Shown piece after piece: positions 23,061-32,250 of a stretch of 33,737 nt of DNA. Source of the stretch: an uncultured Lachnospiraceae bacterium (GTDB lineage Bacteria > Bacillota > Clostridia > Lachnospirales > Lachnospiraceae); NCBI GenBank assembly GCA_947366105.1, contig CANAZK010000011.1:1-33737 (forward strand), read 5' to 3'. Both the position numbers and the translations under genes were made by a program. Within the stretch, counting starts at the first letter, position 1. Each line of letters opens with the position of its first letter. A model generated the notes under the pieces. That model saw nothing but the letters and a program-made list of their open reading frames with translations. It made no database searches and was not told where the DNA came from.

Positions 23061-23990
23061 ATGGCTGATAAAAAGGCAGTAGTTGCGAACGTGCCTAAGA
23101 AAAAGGCGACTTCGCGTGAGAAAAAAGATTGGATTGCCGGATATATATTTATTGCACCTGTAACAATTGGTTTGATTATATTCTATATTTGGCCGTTTAT
23201 CCAAAACATTTGGTTTAGTTTTAATGACGTTAATACATTCAACGTTGCAACATGGTGTGGTATAGACAACTACAAGAGACTCACGGGTGACACAGAGGTA
23301 TTTAACGCATTTAAGAACACATTAAAATACGTTATTATTACGACCCCGGTAGGACTTTTCTTCTCGATTTTACTTGCAGCTCTTATGAATGCAAAAATCA
23401 AAGGAAAATCCATTTATCGTACATTATACTTCCTTCCGTCTGTAACTATGTCGGCAGCTGTTGCCATGGTTTGGAAATGGATGTATAACGACCAAATGGG
23501 TATTATCAACAGTTTGCTCCGCGCATTAGGCGGCGAAGGCCACAACTGGATGACAGACCCTAAGACAGCGCTTTACTGTATTATGGTTATTGGTATTTGG
23601 GGGGGCGTGGGATACAATATGATTATCCTGCTTGCAGGTATTCAGGGTATCTCAACGTCATATTATGAAGCGGCATCAATTGACGGTGCAGGGCCGTTTG
23701 CACAGTTCTTCAAGATTACAATACCGATGCTTACACCGACGATTTTCTTCGTACTTATTACAGGACTTATCGGTGCGTTCCAGGTGTTTGATACTGTCTA
23801 CATGATGATTGGCGCGGCGAACCCGGCATTTGAGAAGACGCAGACAGTAGTTATGATGTTCTACCGTGCGGCGTTCAGCTATGGTGAAAAAGGATATGCG
23901 GCAGCTATCTCATTATTCATCTTTGCGGTTATCATGATTGTTACTGTAATTCAGCTCATTGGACAGAAAAAATGGGTTAACTACGATTAA
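23061..23990 (+). CDS. Sugar ABC transporter permease, MalF/UgpA type
   Basis: This 309-residue inner-membrane permease has six predicted helices and the permease EAA loop EAASIDGAGPFAQFFKITIPML, which docks the ATPase. GTG 23052 is in frame, but the ATG at 23061 has AGTAGGTG upstream at a good distance. It forms a heterodimer with the product of the next gene, 17 bases downstream. No ATPase gene is present in the window, so a shared MsmX-like ATPase must be supplied from elsewhere, as is usual for CUT1 importers in Firmicutes. Confidence 0.94.
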   Translation: MADKKAVVANVPKKKATSREKKDWIAGYIFIAPVTIGLIIFYIWPFIQNIWFSFNDVNTFNVATWCGIDNYKRLTGDTEVFNAFKNTLKYVIITTPVGLFFSILLAALMNAKIKGKSIYRTLYFLPSVTMSAAVAMVWKWMYNDQMGIINSLLRALGGEGHNWMTDPKTALYCIMVIGIWGGVGYNMIILLAGIQGISTSYYEAASIDGAGPFAQFFKITIPMLTPTIFFVLITGLIGAFQVFDTVYMMIGAANPAFEKTQTVVMMFYRAAFSYGEKGYAAAISLFIFAVIMIVTVIQLIGQKKWVNYD

Positions 23991-24007
23991 TAAGGAGGAC
24001 GAAAAGC

Positions 24008-24832
24008 ATGAGCGGAAAAAAATTACAACATTTATTCGTGCATCTGATCCTTTTGTCGGGAGTTATCTTTGTTGTATTCCCATTCGCATGGATGGTGCTT
24101 ACATCATTTAAGACTCCGGGAGAAGCAATGCTTATCCCGCCGACCATTTTGCCAGAGAACTTTATTACAGATGCATACAGCGAGATTTTAACAGCATTGC
24201 CGTTTGCACAGATTTATATGAATACATTTGTGTCAGCGATAATCATTACAGTGATACAGGTTGCCCTTTGCTCAATGGCGGCATATGGATTTGCTCGTAT
24301 TGACTTTCCATTTAAGAACGGTATCTTTGTATTACTTCTTTCCGTACTTATGGTGCCGGGACAGATTTTCCTGATTCCACAGTACTTGATTATTATGAAT
24401 TTAGGTCTTTTGGATTCTATGATGGGTCTTGTTTTACCAAACTTATTTAGTGCGTTTGGTACATTCCTTCTGAGACAGTTTTTCATGTCTCTTCCAAAAG
24501 AACTTGAAGAGGCGGCTATTCTTGACGGATGTAACAGGTATCAGATTTTCTACAGAATTATGTTACCGCTTGTAAAACCGGGTATTGTTTCTCTCGTAAT
24601 CTTCACGGCGAAGTTTGCATGGAACAACTTCCTTTGGCCATTACTTGTTAATACATCACCGGATAAGATGATCTTAGGACCAGCGTTATCTTCATTACAG
24701 GGACAGTATACAACACAGTACCCAATGCAGATGGCGGGTGCAGTTATGGCGGTTATTCCGTTAATTGTATTATTCTTCATCTTCCAGAAACAGTTTATTG
24801 AAGGTGTTGCACAGTCTGGTATTAAAGGTTAA
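24008..24832 (+). CDS. Sugar ABC transporter permease, MalG/UgpE type
   Basis: This 274-residue second permease has six predicted helices and the EAA loop EEAAILDGCNRYQIFYRIMLPLVKPG. The N terminus, with the PFAWMVLTSFKTPGEA segment, is typical of MalG-like subunits. A strong AAGGAGG site precedes the ATG. It is the last gene of the glycosidase operon, which ends in a very stable terminator at 24868-24896. Confidence 0.94.
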   Translation: MSGKKLQHLFVHLILLSGVIFVVFPFAWMVLTSFKTPGEAMLIPPTILPENFITDAYSEILTALPFAQIYMNTFVSAIIITVIQVALCSMAAYGFARIDFPFKNGIFVLLLSVLMVPGQIFLIPQYLIIMNLGLLDSMMGLVLPNLFSAFGTFLLRQFFMSLPKELEEAAILDGCNRYQIFYRIMLPLVKPGIVSLVIFTAKFAWNNFLWPLLVNTSPDKMILGPALSSLQGQYTTQYPMQMAGAVMAVIPLIVLFFIFQKQFIEGVAQSGIKG

Positions 24833-24867
24833 TTATAATTACATATACTAAGATTCTGAATTGACTT

Positions 24868-24896
24868 AAGGGAGGGGGAAACCCCTCCCTTATTTT
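24868..24896 (+). terminator. Terminator of the glycosidase-importer operon
   Basis: A perfect 10-bp stem, AAGGGAGGGG (24868-24877) with CCCCTCCCTT (24882-24891), is capped by a GAAA tetraloop and followed by ATTTT. Confidence 0.95.
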
Positions 24897-24924
24897 GCTA
24901 TAGAAAAACTTCGGAATCTATTAT

Positions 24925-24951
24925 ACAAAAAACAGCCGGTAACCCCGGCTG
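24925..24951 (-). terminator. Terminator of the YesL gene
   Basis: On the minus strand CAGCCGG (24951-24945) pairs with CCGGCTG (24939-24933) and is followed by a run of six T residues. It faces the operon terminator at 24868-24896. Confidence 0.9.
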
Positions 24952-24971
24952 CTAAAGTTGTTGTATATAAT

Positions 24972-25628
24972 TTACATATCGCCGTATTCAGGCACCGGTT
25001 CAGTTTCCGGCTCGTATTTTTTAAATATACGGTCAAGGATAATACATGCAAAGTATGCCATAATGGAAAATCCACATATTCCGCTTAGTATAATTACCAT
25101 TCCGGCTGTCTTAACTGAGATTGTAAAGAAGTAAATCACAAAATAAAACATTGCAACCAGTAAAGCGGAAAATGGAAGGTGTCCGATTGTCATATAAATA
25201 GAGTTTTTAACCGCCTGTTTCAACGTACATTCAAAATGTGAAATAATAGGAAATATGTAAATAAACATGCTGAACAATACAATGGTTACCGCCCACAGAC
25301 CAATTCTGACTGCTGCAAACAGCGCGGTGTTTTGCGAATTAATAATGTAGTAATCCATTCCCAGGAAAAAGGCTGCTGCGATTGATATAAGCCATATGAT
25401 TGTACTTTGTTTAAAATTTTGACGGAACGCTTTCCAAAAGTTCTTCCATATATAAGGTTCCTCTTTGCGGATCATCTTCAGACACACATAGTACAGCGCG
25501 CTTATCGAGGCTCCGATTGTAATGACCGGTATACAGCTTATTATAAATATTGCATTCAAAATAATAATATCACATACCTTTGAGAAAAATTGCCAAAAAG
25601 GGTTGTCCAAATTAAATAAACGATTCAT
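24972..25628 (-). CDS. YesL family (DUF624) membrane protein
   Basis: This 218-residue protein has five or six membrane helices and the DUF624/YesL opening NLDNPFWQFFSKVCDIIILNAIFIISCIPVITIGAS, with the SALYYVCLKMIR and W-rich NFWKAFRQNFKQS segments. YesL proteins commonly accompany CUT1 sugar importers in Firmicutes, yet their role is not established; regulation or assembly of the importer has been suggested. The gene is convergent with the importer operon and divergent from the gene at 25783. AAAGGAAAT precedes the ATG. Confidence 0.92.
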   Translation of the reverse strand: MNRLFNLDNPFWQFFSKVCDIIILNAIFIISCIPVITIGASISALYYVCLKMIRKEEPYIWKNFWKAFRQNFKQSTIIWLISIAAAFFLGMDYYIINSQNTALFAAVRIGLWAVTIVLFSMFIYIFPIISHFECTLKQAVKNSIYMTIGHLPFSALLVAMFYFVIYFFTISVKTAGMVIILSGICGFSIMAYFACIILDRIFKKYEPETEPVPEYGDM

Positions 25629-25668
25629 AAACTATTTCCTTTCACATCGTGAGTTTATAATTTAGTTA

Positions 25669-25697
25669 TTGTACTTTACCAATCATTTCTATATAAT
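25669..25697 (+). promoter_or_regulatory. Promoter of the gene at 25783
   Basis: TTGTAC (25669-25674) and consensus TATAAT (25692-25697) are separated by exactly 17 bases. Transcription would start near 25704, giving an 80-base leader in which I see no clear structure. Confidence 0.7.
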
Positions 25698-25782
25698 AGT
25701 AAAGTAGCTATAAAGTAGTATACAAAAAATAATATGCAAAATCAATGAGTTCACAAAAATTTTAGACAAAGGAGCATATGCT

Positions 25783-26385
25783 ATGAATGAGTTAAAAGAG
25801 CAGATGAAAGGAATGAGTCTGATACAGAAAATCGACCACCTTTGGACTTATTATAAGATATGGCTGCTTATTCCGATTGGCATAGGAGTGGTAATCTATG
25901 TAGCATTTTCCGCATATAGAGTCAGGCAGGAGAATGTACTTGCAGGTGTGGTTGTGGTGGGTTCCGGAGTTTATGGAACGGAGGAGCTGGAAGCAGATTT
26001 GAAGGAGTATATGAACAGTACGGAGAAGACTGACAGAGTGAAACTTCATATGAATATTCCGGCAGATAATATGGCGCAGACATCACTGGTTTCTTTATCG
26101 ACACTGGTAGGCGCCGAGGTGGTGGATGTAATTGTCTGTCCGAAAGAGACATACGAGCACTTTGGCGGACAGGGAGGATTCGAGGATATGGAGACGGTTC
26201 TCGGCGATGATGCCAAGAAATATGCAGACATGGTGAACGGGGATGCCGTTATAATTTCGGACTCCAAATTTCTGAAGGAGAAATTCGGTATTCCGTATAA
26301 GGAAGTATATATTTCAGTATTCGTGAATGCAGAACATATGGAGGGAGCCAAAGCATTTGTACAATATGTTTTGGAGAATATATAA
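25783..26385 (+). CDS. Membrane-anchored protein of unknown function
   Basis: I do not recognise this 200-residue protein. A short cytoplasmic N terminus (about 1-27, QKIDHLWTYYKIW) precedes a single membrane helix (about 28-46), and the remaining about 150 residues should lie outside. The outer part alternates beta and alpha segments. VGAEVVDVIVCPKETYEHF and FGIPYKEVYISVFVN recall short stretches of solute-binding proteins, but the domain is too small for a full binding protein. It has its own promoter, a GGAG ribosome site, and sits divergent from YesL in a carbohydrate locus, so an accessory role in sensing or uptake is conceivable. Confidence 0.85.
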   Translation: MNELKEQMKGMSLIQKIDHLWTYYKIWLLIPIGIGVVIYVAFSAYRVRQENVLAGVVVVGSGVYGTEELEADLKEYMNSTEKTDRVKLHMNIPADNMAQTSLVSLSTLVGAEVVDVIVCPKETYEHFGGQGGFEDMETVLGDDAKKYADMVNGDAVIISDSKFLKEKFGIPYKEVYISVFVNAEHMEGAKAFVQYVLENI

Positions 26386-26498
26386 ATAAAAGCAGATTGT
26401 GCAAACATAGTGTCTAATCACATAAAGCTTTTTAAAAGCGTATGTTGTACAATATGAACAGAAAATAACACGGAAAATGAGTAAATGGAGGAATTTCT

Positions 26499-27425
26499 AT
26501 GAAAAAACCAGTATTAGTAATTATGGCTGCAGGAATGGGAAGCCGTTACGGGGGGCTGAAGCAGATTGACCCGGTAGACGAACAGGGACATATTATTATG
26601 GACTTTTCTATTTTTGACGCTAAGAGGGCAGGATTTGAGAAAGTTGTTTTCATTATTAAGCATGAGGACGAAACTGATTTCAGAGAAGCAGTAGGCGACC
26701 GCATGGAGAAAATCATGGAAGTAGAATATGCATATCAGGATATGAATAATATTCCAGAAGGATTTTTTGTTCCGGAAGGGCGTGTAAAACCGTGGGGAAC
26801 TGCACATGCTGTATTAAGCGCAATTGATAATATTGACGGCCCGTTCGCAGTAATTAATGCAGATGATTACTATGGAAGAGATGCTTTCCAAACAATTTAC
26901 GACTATCTTTCAACACATGAGGATGATGATAAATACCGTTATACGATGGTGGGCTATGAGCTTAGAAATACAGTTACAGAGAATGGACATGTGGCGCGGG
27001 GTATCTGCAACATTGACCAAAACGGCGAGCTTATCAGCATCCATGAGAGAACACGCATTGAGAAGAAAGAAGATGGAATTGCATTTACGGAAGACGACGG
27101 CGCAACTTGGGAGTATGTACCGGGTGAAACTTTAGTATCCATGAACATGTGGGGATTCACAAGAAGCATTTTAGATGAGATTGAAGCAGGATTTCCGGCA
27201 TTCCTTGAGAAGGGGCTTAAAGTAAATCCAATGAAATGTGAGTATTTCCTTCCGACGGTTGTAAGTGATTTAAAAGGAGCTGGAAAAGCAGAGGTAGCAG
27301 TTCTTTCGTCAAAGGATAAATGGTACGGCGTAACTTACAAAGAAGATAAGCCGGTGGTGATGGCGGCAATCAAAGAGATGAAAAAAGAGGGATTATATCC
27401 TGAGAATTTATGGGGTGATAAATAA
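26499..27425 (+). CDS. Sugar-1-phosphate nucleotidyltransferase, probably HexNAc-1-P uridylyltransferase
   Basis: This 308-residue enzyme has the nucleotidyltransferase fold: the signature loop IMAAGMGSRYGGLKQ binds the nucleotide, AVINADDYYG contributes a metal ligand, and WGTAHAVLSA, GHVARGIC and MNMWGF line the sugar site. No hexapeptide acyltransferase domain is attached, unlike GlmU. The stop overlaps the NahK start by one base (TAATG), indicating tight coupling. The natural reading is that it joins the HexNAc-1-phosphate made by NahK to UTP. The nucleotide and sugar specificity are inferred from this neighbour, not read from residues. Confidence 0.85.
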   Translation: MKKPVLVIMAAGMGSRYGGLKQIDPVDEQGHIIMDFSIFDAKRAGFEKVVFIIKHEDETDFREAVGDRMEKIMEVEYAYQDMNNIPEGFFVPEGRVKPWGTAHAVLSAIDNIDGPFAVINADDYYGRDAFQTIYDYLSTHEDDDKYRYTMVGYELRNTVTENGHVARGICNIDQNGELISIHERTRIEKKEDGIAFTEDDGATWEYVPGETLVSMNMWGFTRSILDEIEAGFPAFLEKGLKVNPMKCEYFLPTVVSDLKGAGKAEVAVLSSKDKWYGVTYKEDKPVVMAAIKEMKKEGLYPENLWGDK

Positions 27426-28537
27426 TGGCTAATTCAATTAACAGACTGAAAGATGAAGCAATTGCAAATTTTCGTTTTGAGGGCGTTTTAATCGACGAAA
27501 GACCATACGGAAGCGGACATATTAACGACACATTTCTTCTTACATTTGATATTGCAGGAATGGGCGTTCTGCGTGTGATTCTTCAGAAGATGAACGATGA
27601 TATCTTTAAAAATGTAGAGCAGCTTATGGAAAATGTTCTTGGGGTAACATCTTATCTTCGTAAAGTTATCGTTGAAAACGGCGGAGATCCGGAGAGAGAG
27701 ACCCTGAATGTAATCCGCACGGTGGCAAACAGACCGTATTATGTTGATTCCGAAGGAGGCTATTGGAGATGCTACAAATTCATCGAAGGAGCAACTTCTT
27801 ATGATCAGGTTGAGACACCGGAGGATTTCTATCAAAGCGCGGTGTCATTTGGTAATTTCCAAAGACTGCTTGCAGACTATCCTGCGGAGACGCTTCACGA
27901 GACCATTGCAGGTTTCCATGATACAAAAGCAAGATTTGCAACATTTAAGAAAGCGGTAGAGGCAGATGTGTGCGGCCGCGCGGCTTCTGTGCAGAAAGAG
28001 ATTGATTTCGTTCTTGCGCATGAAGACGTAGCAAATGTATTTGGCGATATGCTTGCAAAAGGTGAGCTTCCACTTCGTGTAACCCATAATGATACAAAGC
28101 TTAATAATATTATGATTGATGACAAGACAAGAAAAGGTATCTGTGTCATCGACCTTGATACGGTTATGCCGGGACTTGCCATGAATGATTTCGGGGATTC
28201 TATCCGCTTCGGTGCAAGTACGGCGGCAGAGGATGAACAGGATTTAAGCAAAGTATCATGCGACATGGATTTGTTTGACATTTATGCAAAGGGCTATATT
28301 GAAGGCTGCGGCGGCAAGCTTACTAAGAAAGAGATTGAGATGCTTCCAATGGGAGCAAAGGTGATGACGTTTGAGTGCGGTATGCGTTTCCTTACAGATT
28401 ATCTTGAGGGCGACCATTATTTTAAGATTCACAGAGAAGGACACAACCTTGACAGATGCCGTACACAGTTTAAGCTTGTGGAAGACATGGAAGCAAAATG
28501 GGATACAATGCAGGAAATTATTAAGAAATACGCTTAG
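27425..28537 (+). CDS. nahK: N-acetylhexosamine 1-kinase (NahK/LnpB-like)
   Basis: This 370-residue kinase of the aminoglycoside-phosphotransferase fold is similar along its whole length to bifidobacterial NahK. NahK phosphorylates GlcNAc and GalNAc at the anomeric carbon. Shared segments include GSGHINDTF, ILQKMN, YWRCYKFIEGATSYD, LRVTHNDTKLNN with the catalytic base Asp223, CVIDLDTVMPG with metal ligands, GDSIRFGAS and FECGMRFLTDYLEGD. It starts on the stop codon of the nucleotidyltransferase and ends 29 bases before galE, so the three genes form one pathway unit. In bifidobacteria NahK serves lacto-N-biose and galacto-N-biose use; no GH112 phosphorylase is present in this window. Confidence 0.9.
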   Translation: MANSINRLKDEAIANFRFEGVLIDERPYGSGHINDTFLLTFDIAGMGVLRVILQKMNDDIFKNVEQLMENVLGVTSYLRKVIVENGGDPERETLNVIRTVANRPYYVDSEGGYWRCYKFIEGATSYDQVETPEDFYQSAVSFGNFQRLLADYPAETLHETIAGFHDTKARFATFKKAVEADVCGRAASVQKEIDFVLAHEDVANVFGDMLAKGELPLRVTHNDTKLNNIMIDDKTRKGICVIDLDTVMPGLAMNDFGDSIRFGASTAAEDEQDLSKVSCDMDLFDIYAKGYIEGCGGKLTKKEIEMLPMGAKVMTFECGMRFLTDYLEGDHYFKIHREGHNLDRCRTQFKLVEDMEAKWDTMQEIIKKYA

Positions 28538-28566
28538 TAATCGGTTAAGAACAGGAGGCAATGAAT

Positions 28567-29583
28567 ATGGCAATTTTAGTAACAGGCGGAGCGGGATATA
28601 TTGGAAGTCACACATGTATAGAGTTGATCAATGCAGGATATGATGTAGTTGTGCTTGATAACTTGTGTAATTCTAGTCAGGAGTCTCTGAAAAGAGTTGA
28701 GAAAATTGTTGGAAAACCAATCAAATTTTATGAGGCGGATATCCGTGACGGAGAAGCCTTAAAGGACATTTTTGCAAAAGAAGATATCGATGCAGTAATT
28801 CATTTCGCGGGACTTAAGGCTGTGGGTGAATCTGTGGCTAAGCCGATGGAATATTACGACAACAATATTACAGGTACTCTTGTCTTATGCGAAGCGATGA
28901 GAAATGCAGGAGTAAAGAATATTATCTTCAGCTCATCTGCAACTATTTACGGTGATCCGGCATTCATTCCGATTACAGAGGAATGTCCGAAGGGTGTATG
29001 TACAAATCCATACGGCTGGACAAAGTCTATGTTAGAGCAGATTTTGACAGATATCCACACGGCGGATCCGGAATGGAACGTAGTGCTTCTTCGTTATTTC
29101 AATCCGGTCGGTGCGCATAAGAGCGGAACAATCGGTGAAAATCCGAAGGGAATTCCAAACAACCTTATGCCGTATATTACGCAGGTGGCAGTCGGCAAGC
29201 TGGAGTGTCTCGGCGTATTCGGAGATGATTATGATACACATGACGGCACAGGCGTGCGTGACTATATCCACGTTGTAGACCTTGCCCTTGGTCATGTGAA
29301 AGCTCTTAAGAAAATCGAAGAGAAAGCCGGAGTATGCGTATACAATTTAGGTACGGGAAACGGCTATTCCGTACTTGATATGGTGAAAGCATTTGGTAAG
29401 GCATGCGGCAAAGAAATTAAATATCAGATTAAGCCTAGAAGACCTGGCGATATCGCTGCATGTTATGCGGATCCTGCGAAAGCAAAGGCTGAGCTAGGAT
29501 GGGAAGCAGAACGCGGACTTGATGAAATGTGCGAAGATTCATGGAGATGGCAGTCTATGAATCCGAACGGATATGAAGAATAG
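28567..29583 (+). CDS. galE: UDP-glucose/UDP-GlcNAc 4-epimerase
   Basis: This 338-residue short-chain dehydrogenase interconverts UDP-glucose and UDP-galactose, or the N-acetyl forms, with tightly bound [21 protein letters not shown] is the NAD-binding Gly motif, SSSATIYG holds the catalytic Ser, and Tyr149 and Lys153 form the YxxxK pair in [22 protein letters not shown] and [13 protein letters not shown] are typical GalE segments. AGGAGG at 28553-28558 fits the ATG at 28567 better than 28561. Its place after nahK suggests it links UDP-GalNAc to UDP-GlcNAc, but acceptance of the N-acetyl group is not decided by what I can see. Confidence 0.94.
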   Translation: MAILVTGGAGYIGSHTCIELINAGYDVVVLDNLCNSSQESLKRVEKIVGKPIKFYEADIRDGEALKDIFAKEDIDAVIHFAGLKAVGESVAKPMEYYDNNITGTLVLCEAMRNAGVKNIIFSSSATIYGDPAFIPITEECPKGVCTNPYGWTKSMLEQILTDIHTADPEWNVVLLRYFNPVGAHKSGTIGENPKGIPNNLMPYITQVAVGKLECLGVFGDDYDTHDGTGVRDYIHVVDLALGHVKALKKIEEKAGVCVYNLGTGNGYSVLDMVKAFGKACGKEIKYQIKPRRPGDIAACYADPAKAKAELGWEAERGLDEMCEDSWRWQSMNPNGYEE

Positions 29584-29603
29584 CATATAAAAAGATATAA
29601 AAC

Positions 29604-29652
29604 AAACAGCTCTCAGGGGGTAGATTTATGGCATCCTTTGCGGGCTGTTTTT
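29604..29652 (+). terminator. Probable terminator after galE
   Basis: AAACAGC (29604-29610) pairs with GCTGTTT (29644-29650) across a long 33-base loop, ending in a T tract. The stem is short and the loop large, so it may be leaky. Confidence 0.45.
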
Positions 29653-29701
29653 GCGTTTCTTGTTATACTTATAATTATTTCTTTAGTTTTCATGCAAAGA
29701 G

Positions 29702-29710
29702 TGTTATAAT
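29702..29710 (+). promoter_or_regulatory. Extended -10 promoter of gdpP-rplI-dnaB
   Basis: TGT followed by consensus TATAAT (29705-29710), 38 bases before the gdpP start. The -35 region (TTTAGT at 29682-29687) is weak. Confidence 0.55.
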
Positions 29711-29747
29711 AAAATAGCATATTATTTTTTATACGAGGGCAGAGATT

Positions 29748-31790
29748 ATGAAAAGAAATATAAAATTAAAGGGACAACTCAGAGTGTACATGCAGTGGCC
29801 GCTTATTATGCTGGCATTGCTTGTTGGGATGAATATATGGATATATACGGTTGACGGCAATGCCGGTCTCATTTTAAGTACGTTTATTGCAATATACGGT
29901 ATCGCCGTGGGGGTTCTTTATTCCCGCAATAAGTACGAGGTTTTTACGGAGCTTGTAGAGTTTGCAGCGCAATATGGAGCGGTGCAGAACGCGCTTCTGA
30001 AGGATTTGACGGCTCCGTACCTGATTATATTGGAAAGCGGGAGAATCGTTTGGATGAACGACTCGTTTAAGGATATGGTCCGGGAGAACGGACAGAAATA
30101 TCTTGATAATTATATTCCGGAATTTACAAGCGATGCGTTTGCAGTTGAAGAAGGGCATACGCTTGTAAAGGAAGCAAAATTTAATGAGAGAGAATATGAG
30201 GTATCTTTCAGAAGGATTTCTATAGATGTTTTGAATAATGCGGAGGCGCTGATTCAGATTCCGAGAGGCAAGGATTATTTTATTGCTGTATATTTTCATG
30301 AGGTTACAAGACTGAAGCAGTATATGCGTGAGAATGAACAGCAGCGTCTTGTAGCGGGTTTGATCTATATAGACAATTATGATGAGATTATAGACAGTGT
30401 TGAAGAAGTGAGACAGTCGCTGCTTGTAGCTCTTATTGACCGTAAGATCAACCAGTATATAGGCAGCATAGACGGCGTCGCCAAGAAGATGGAGAAGGAT
30501 AAATATTTTATTGCATTCAAAAAGCAGTACCTTGAAGAGATGAAGTCAGACCGTTTCTCCATACTGGAAGACGTTAAAAGCGTCAATATTGGAAATGAAA
30601 TTCCGCCGACTCTCAGCATTGGGCTTGGATTAAGCAGTGATACTTATGCGCAGAGCTATAATTACGCGCGTGTTGCCATTGATTTGGCGCTTGCCCGCGG
30701 AGGTGATCAGGCAGTTATAAAGTCCGGCCAGGGCATAGACTATTACGGCGGAAAACGTGATCAGACCTGTAGAAATACACGTGTAAAGGCGCGTGTGAAG
30801 GCAGAAGCTCTCCGTGAGTTTATGGCGGTGAAGGACAGAGTGATCATTATGGGACACAAAATCGGCGATGCGGATTCATTTGGGGCTGCTATGGGAATTT
30901 ACCGTGCGGCAGTGGAGATGAAGAAAGAGGCGCATATTGTTGTCAATGATATTACGGCTGCGCTTCGTCCGTTGTATGAGGCGTTTGTGGATAATCCGGC
31001 ATATCCGGAGGATTTGTTTTTGAATTCAGGAAATGTGGAAGAATATGCGGATAAAAATACGATGGTGGTAGTGGTAGATACAAATAAACCGGAGATAACG
31101 GAGTGCAGGGAGCTGCTTAAGATGACAGAAACCGTTGTTGTATTGGATCACCACAGGCAGGGAAGCGAAGTGATAGAGGGCGCTGTTCTGTCCTATATTG
31201 AGCCGTATGCATCTTCCGCATGTGAGATGGTTGCGGAGCTGTTACAGTATATAGTAGATGATGTGCGTCTTCCGGGACTGGAAGCAAGCAGTATGTACGC
31301 GGGCATTATGGTTGATACGAATAATTTCATGAACCGCGCGGGCGTCCGTACATTTGAGGCGGCAGCATTTTTAAGAAGAAGCGGCGCGGATATTACATTT
31401 GTAAGAAAGCTGTTCCGTGAGGATATGGAGACATATCGTGCAAAGGCGAAGATTATCAGCAGCGCTGAAGTATTCAGAGAGGTGTATGCCATTGCCAGAG
31501 GCGAGGATATGCAGGTTGACAGTCCTACGCTTGTGGGGGCGCAGGCGGCAAATGAGCTGCTTGACATTGGAAATGTGAAGGCGTCGTTTGTCTTAACGAA
31601 GTACAATGGTAAAATATATGTCAGCGCCCGTGCCATTGACGAATTAAATGTACAGATTATTATGGAACGTTTGGGCGGCGGCGGTCATATTAACACGGCC
31701 GGAGCGCAGTTTGATCATACGGATATGGAAAAAGCCATTGAGGTATTGAAAGAAACCATTAATGTAATGATAGAAGAAGGAGATATTTAA
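29748..31790 (+). CDS. gdpP: Cyclic-di-AMP phosphodiesterase GdpP (YybT type)
   Basis: This 680-residue membrane enzyme hydrolyses cyclic di-AMP to pApA and so affects potassium balance and cell-wall stress. Two N-terminal membrane helices (about 15-35 and 40-58) precede a PAS-like domain (about 80-180), a degenerate GGDEF domain (about 190-320) without a GGDEF motif, and a DHH-DHHA1 catalytic module: [29 protein letters not shown], and [13 protein letters not shown] at the end. Length matches the family (about 660). The stop is one base from rplI, giving the classic Firmicutes gdpP-rplI-dnaB operon. Confidence 0.96.
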   Translation: MKRNIKLKGQLRVYMQWPLIMLALLVGMNIWIYTVDGNAGLILSTFIAIYGIAVGVLYSRNKYEVFTELVEFAAQYGAVQNALLKDLTAPYLIILESGRIVWMNDSFKDMVRENGQKYLDNYIPEFTSDAFAVEEGHTLVKEAKFNEREYEVSFRRISIDVLNNAEALIQIPRGKDYFIAVYFHEVTRLKQYMRENEQQRLVAGLIYIDNYDEIIDSVEEVRQSLLVALIDRKINQYIGSIDGVAKKMEKDKYFIAFKKQYLEEMKSDRFSILEDVKSVNIGNEIPPTLSIGLGLSSDTYAQSYNYARVAIDLALARGGDQAVIKSGQGIDYYGGKRDQTCRNTRVKARVKAEALREFMAVKDRVIIMGHKIGDADSFGAAMGIYRAAVEMKKEAHIVVNDITAALRPLYEAFVDNPAYPEDLFLNSGNVEEYADKNTMVVVVDTNKPEITECRELLKMTETVVVLDHHRQGSEVIEGAVLSYIEPYASSACEMVAELLQYIVDDVRLPGLEASSMYAGIMVDTNNFMNRAGVRTFEAAAFLRRSGADITFVRKLFREDMETYRAKAKIISSAEVFREVYAIARGEDMQVDSPTLVGAQAANELLDIGNVKASFVLTKYNGKIYVSARAIDELNVQIIMERLGGGGHINTAGAQFDHTDMEKAIEVLKETINVMIEEGDI

Positions 31791-31791
31791 A

Positions 31792-32238
31792 ATGAAAATA
31801 ATATTATTAGAAGATGTAAAAACTCTTGGGAAAAAAGGCGAGATCGTAAATGTGAATGACGGATATGCAAGGAACTTTATCTTTCCAAAGAAGCTTGGAA
31901 TAGAAGCAAACGCGAAAAATCTGAACGACTTAAAGCTTCAGAATGCCAATAAAGAGAAACTTGCGAAAGAAGCTCTTGAAGCGGCAAAGGAATTTGCTGC
32001 GAAGCTGGAAGCGGGCAAGGTAGAGCTGAAAATAAAAACCGGCGAAGGCGGGAGGGCGTTCGGCTCTGTTTCCACAAAAGAGATTGCGGCAGAAGTAAAG
32101 AATCAGATGGGATATGATATTGATAAAAAGAAAATCCAGCTAAAAGACGGGATCAAATCACTTGGAACATTTACCGTTCCGGTGAAACTACATCCAAAGG
32201 TAACCGCTGAATTGAAGGTAATTGTAACAGAAAGCTAG
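31792..32238 (+). CDS. rplI: 50S ribosomal protein L9
   Basis: This 148-residue ribosomal protein has the N-terminal L9 domain ([30 protein letters not shown] region), a long connecting helix rich in Lys, Glu and Ala, and a C-terminal rRNA-binding domain with [14 protein letters not shown] and [20 protein letters not shown] ribosome site AGAAGGAG lies within the gdpP end. Twelve bases separate it from dnaB. Confidence 0.98.
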   Translation: MKIILLEDVKTLGKKGEIVNVNDGYARNFIFPKKLGIEANAKNLNDLKLQNANKEKLAKEALEAAKEFAAKLEAGKVELKIKTGEGGRAFGSVSTKEIAAEVKNQMGYDIDKKKIQLKDGIKSLGTFTVPVKLHPKVTAELKVIVTES

Positions 32239-32250
32239 GAGGAGCATTAG

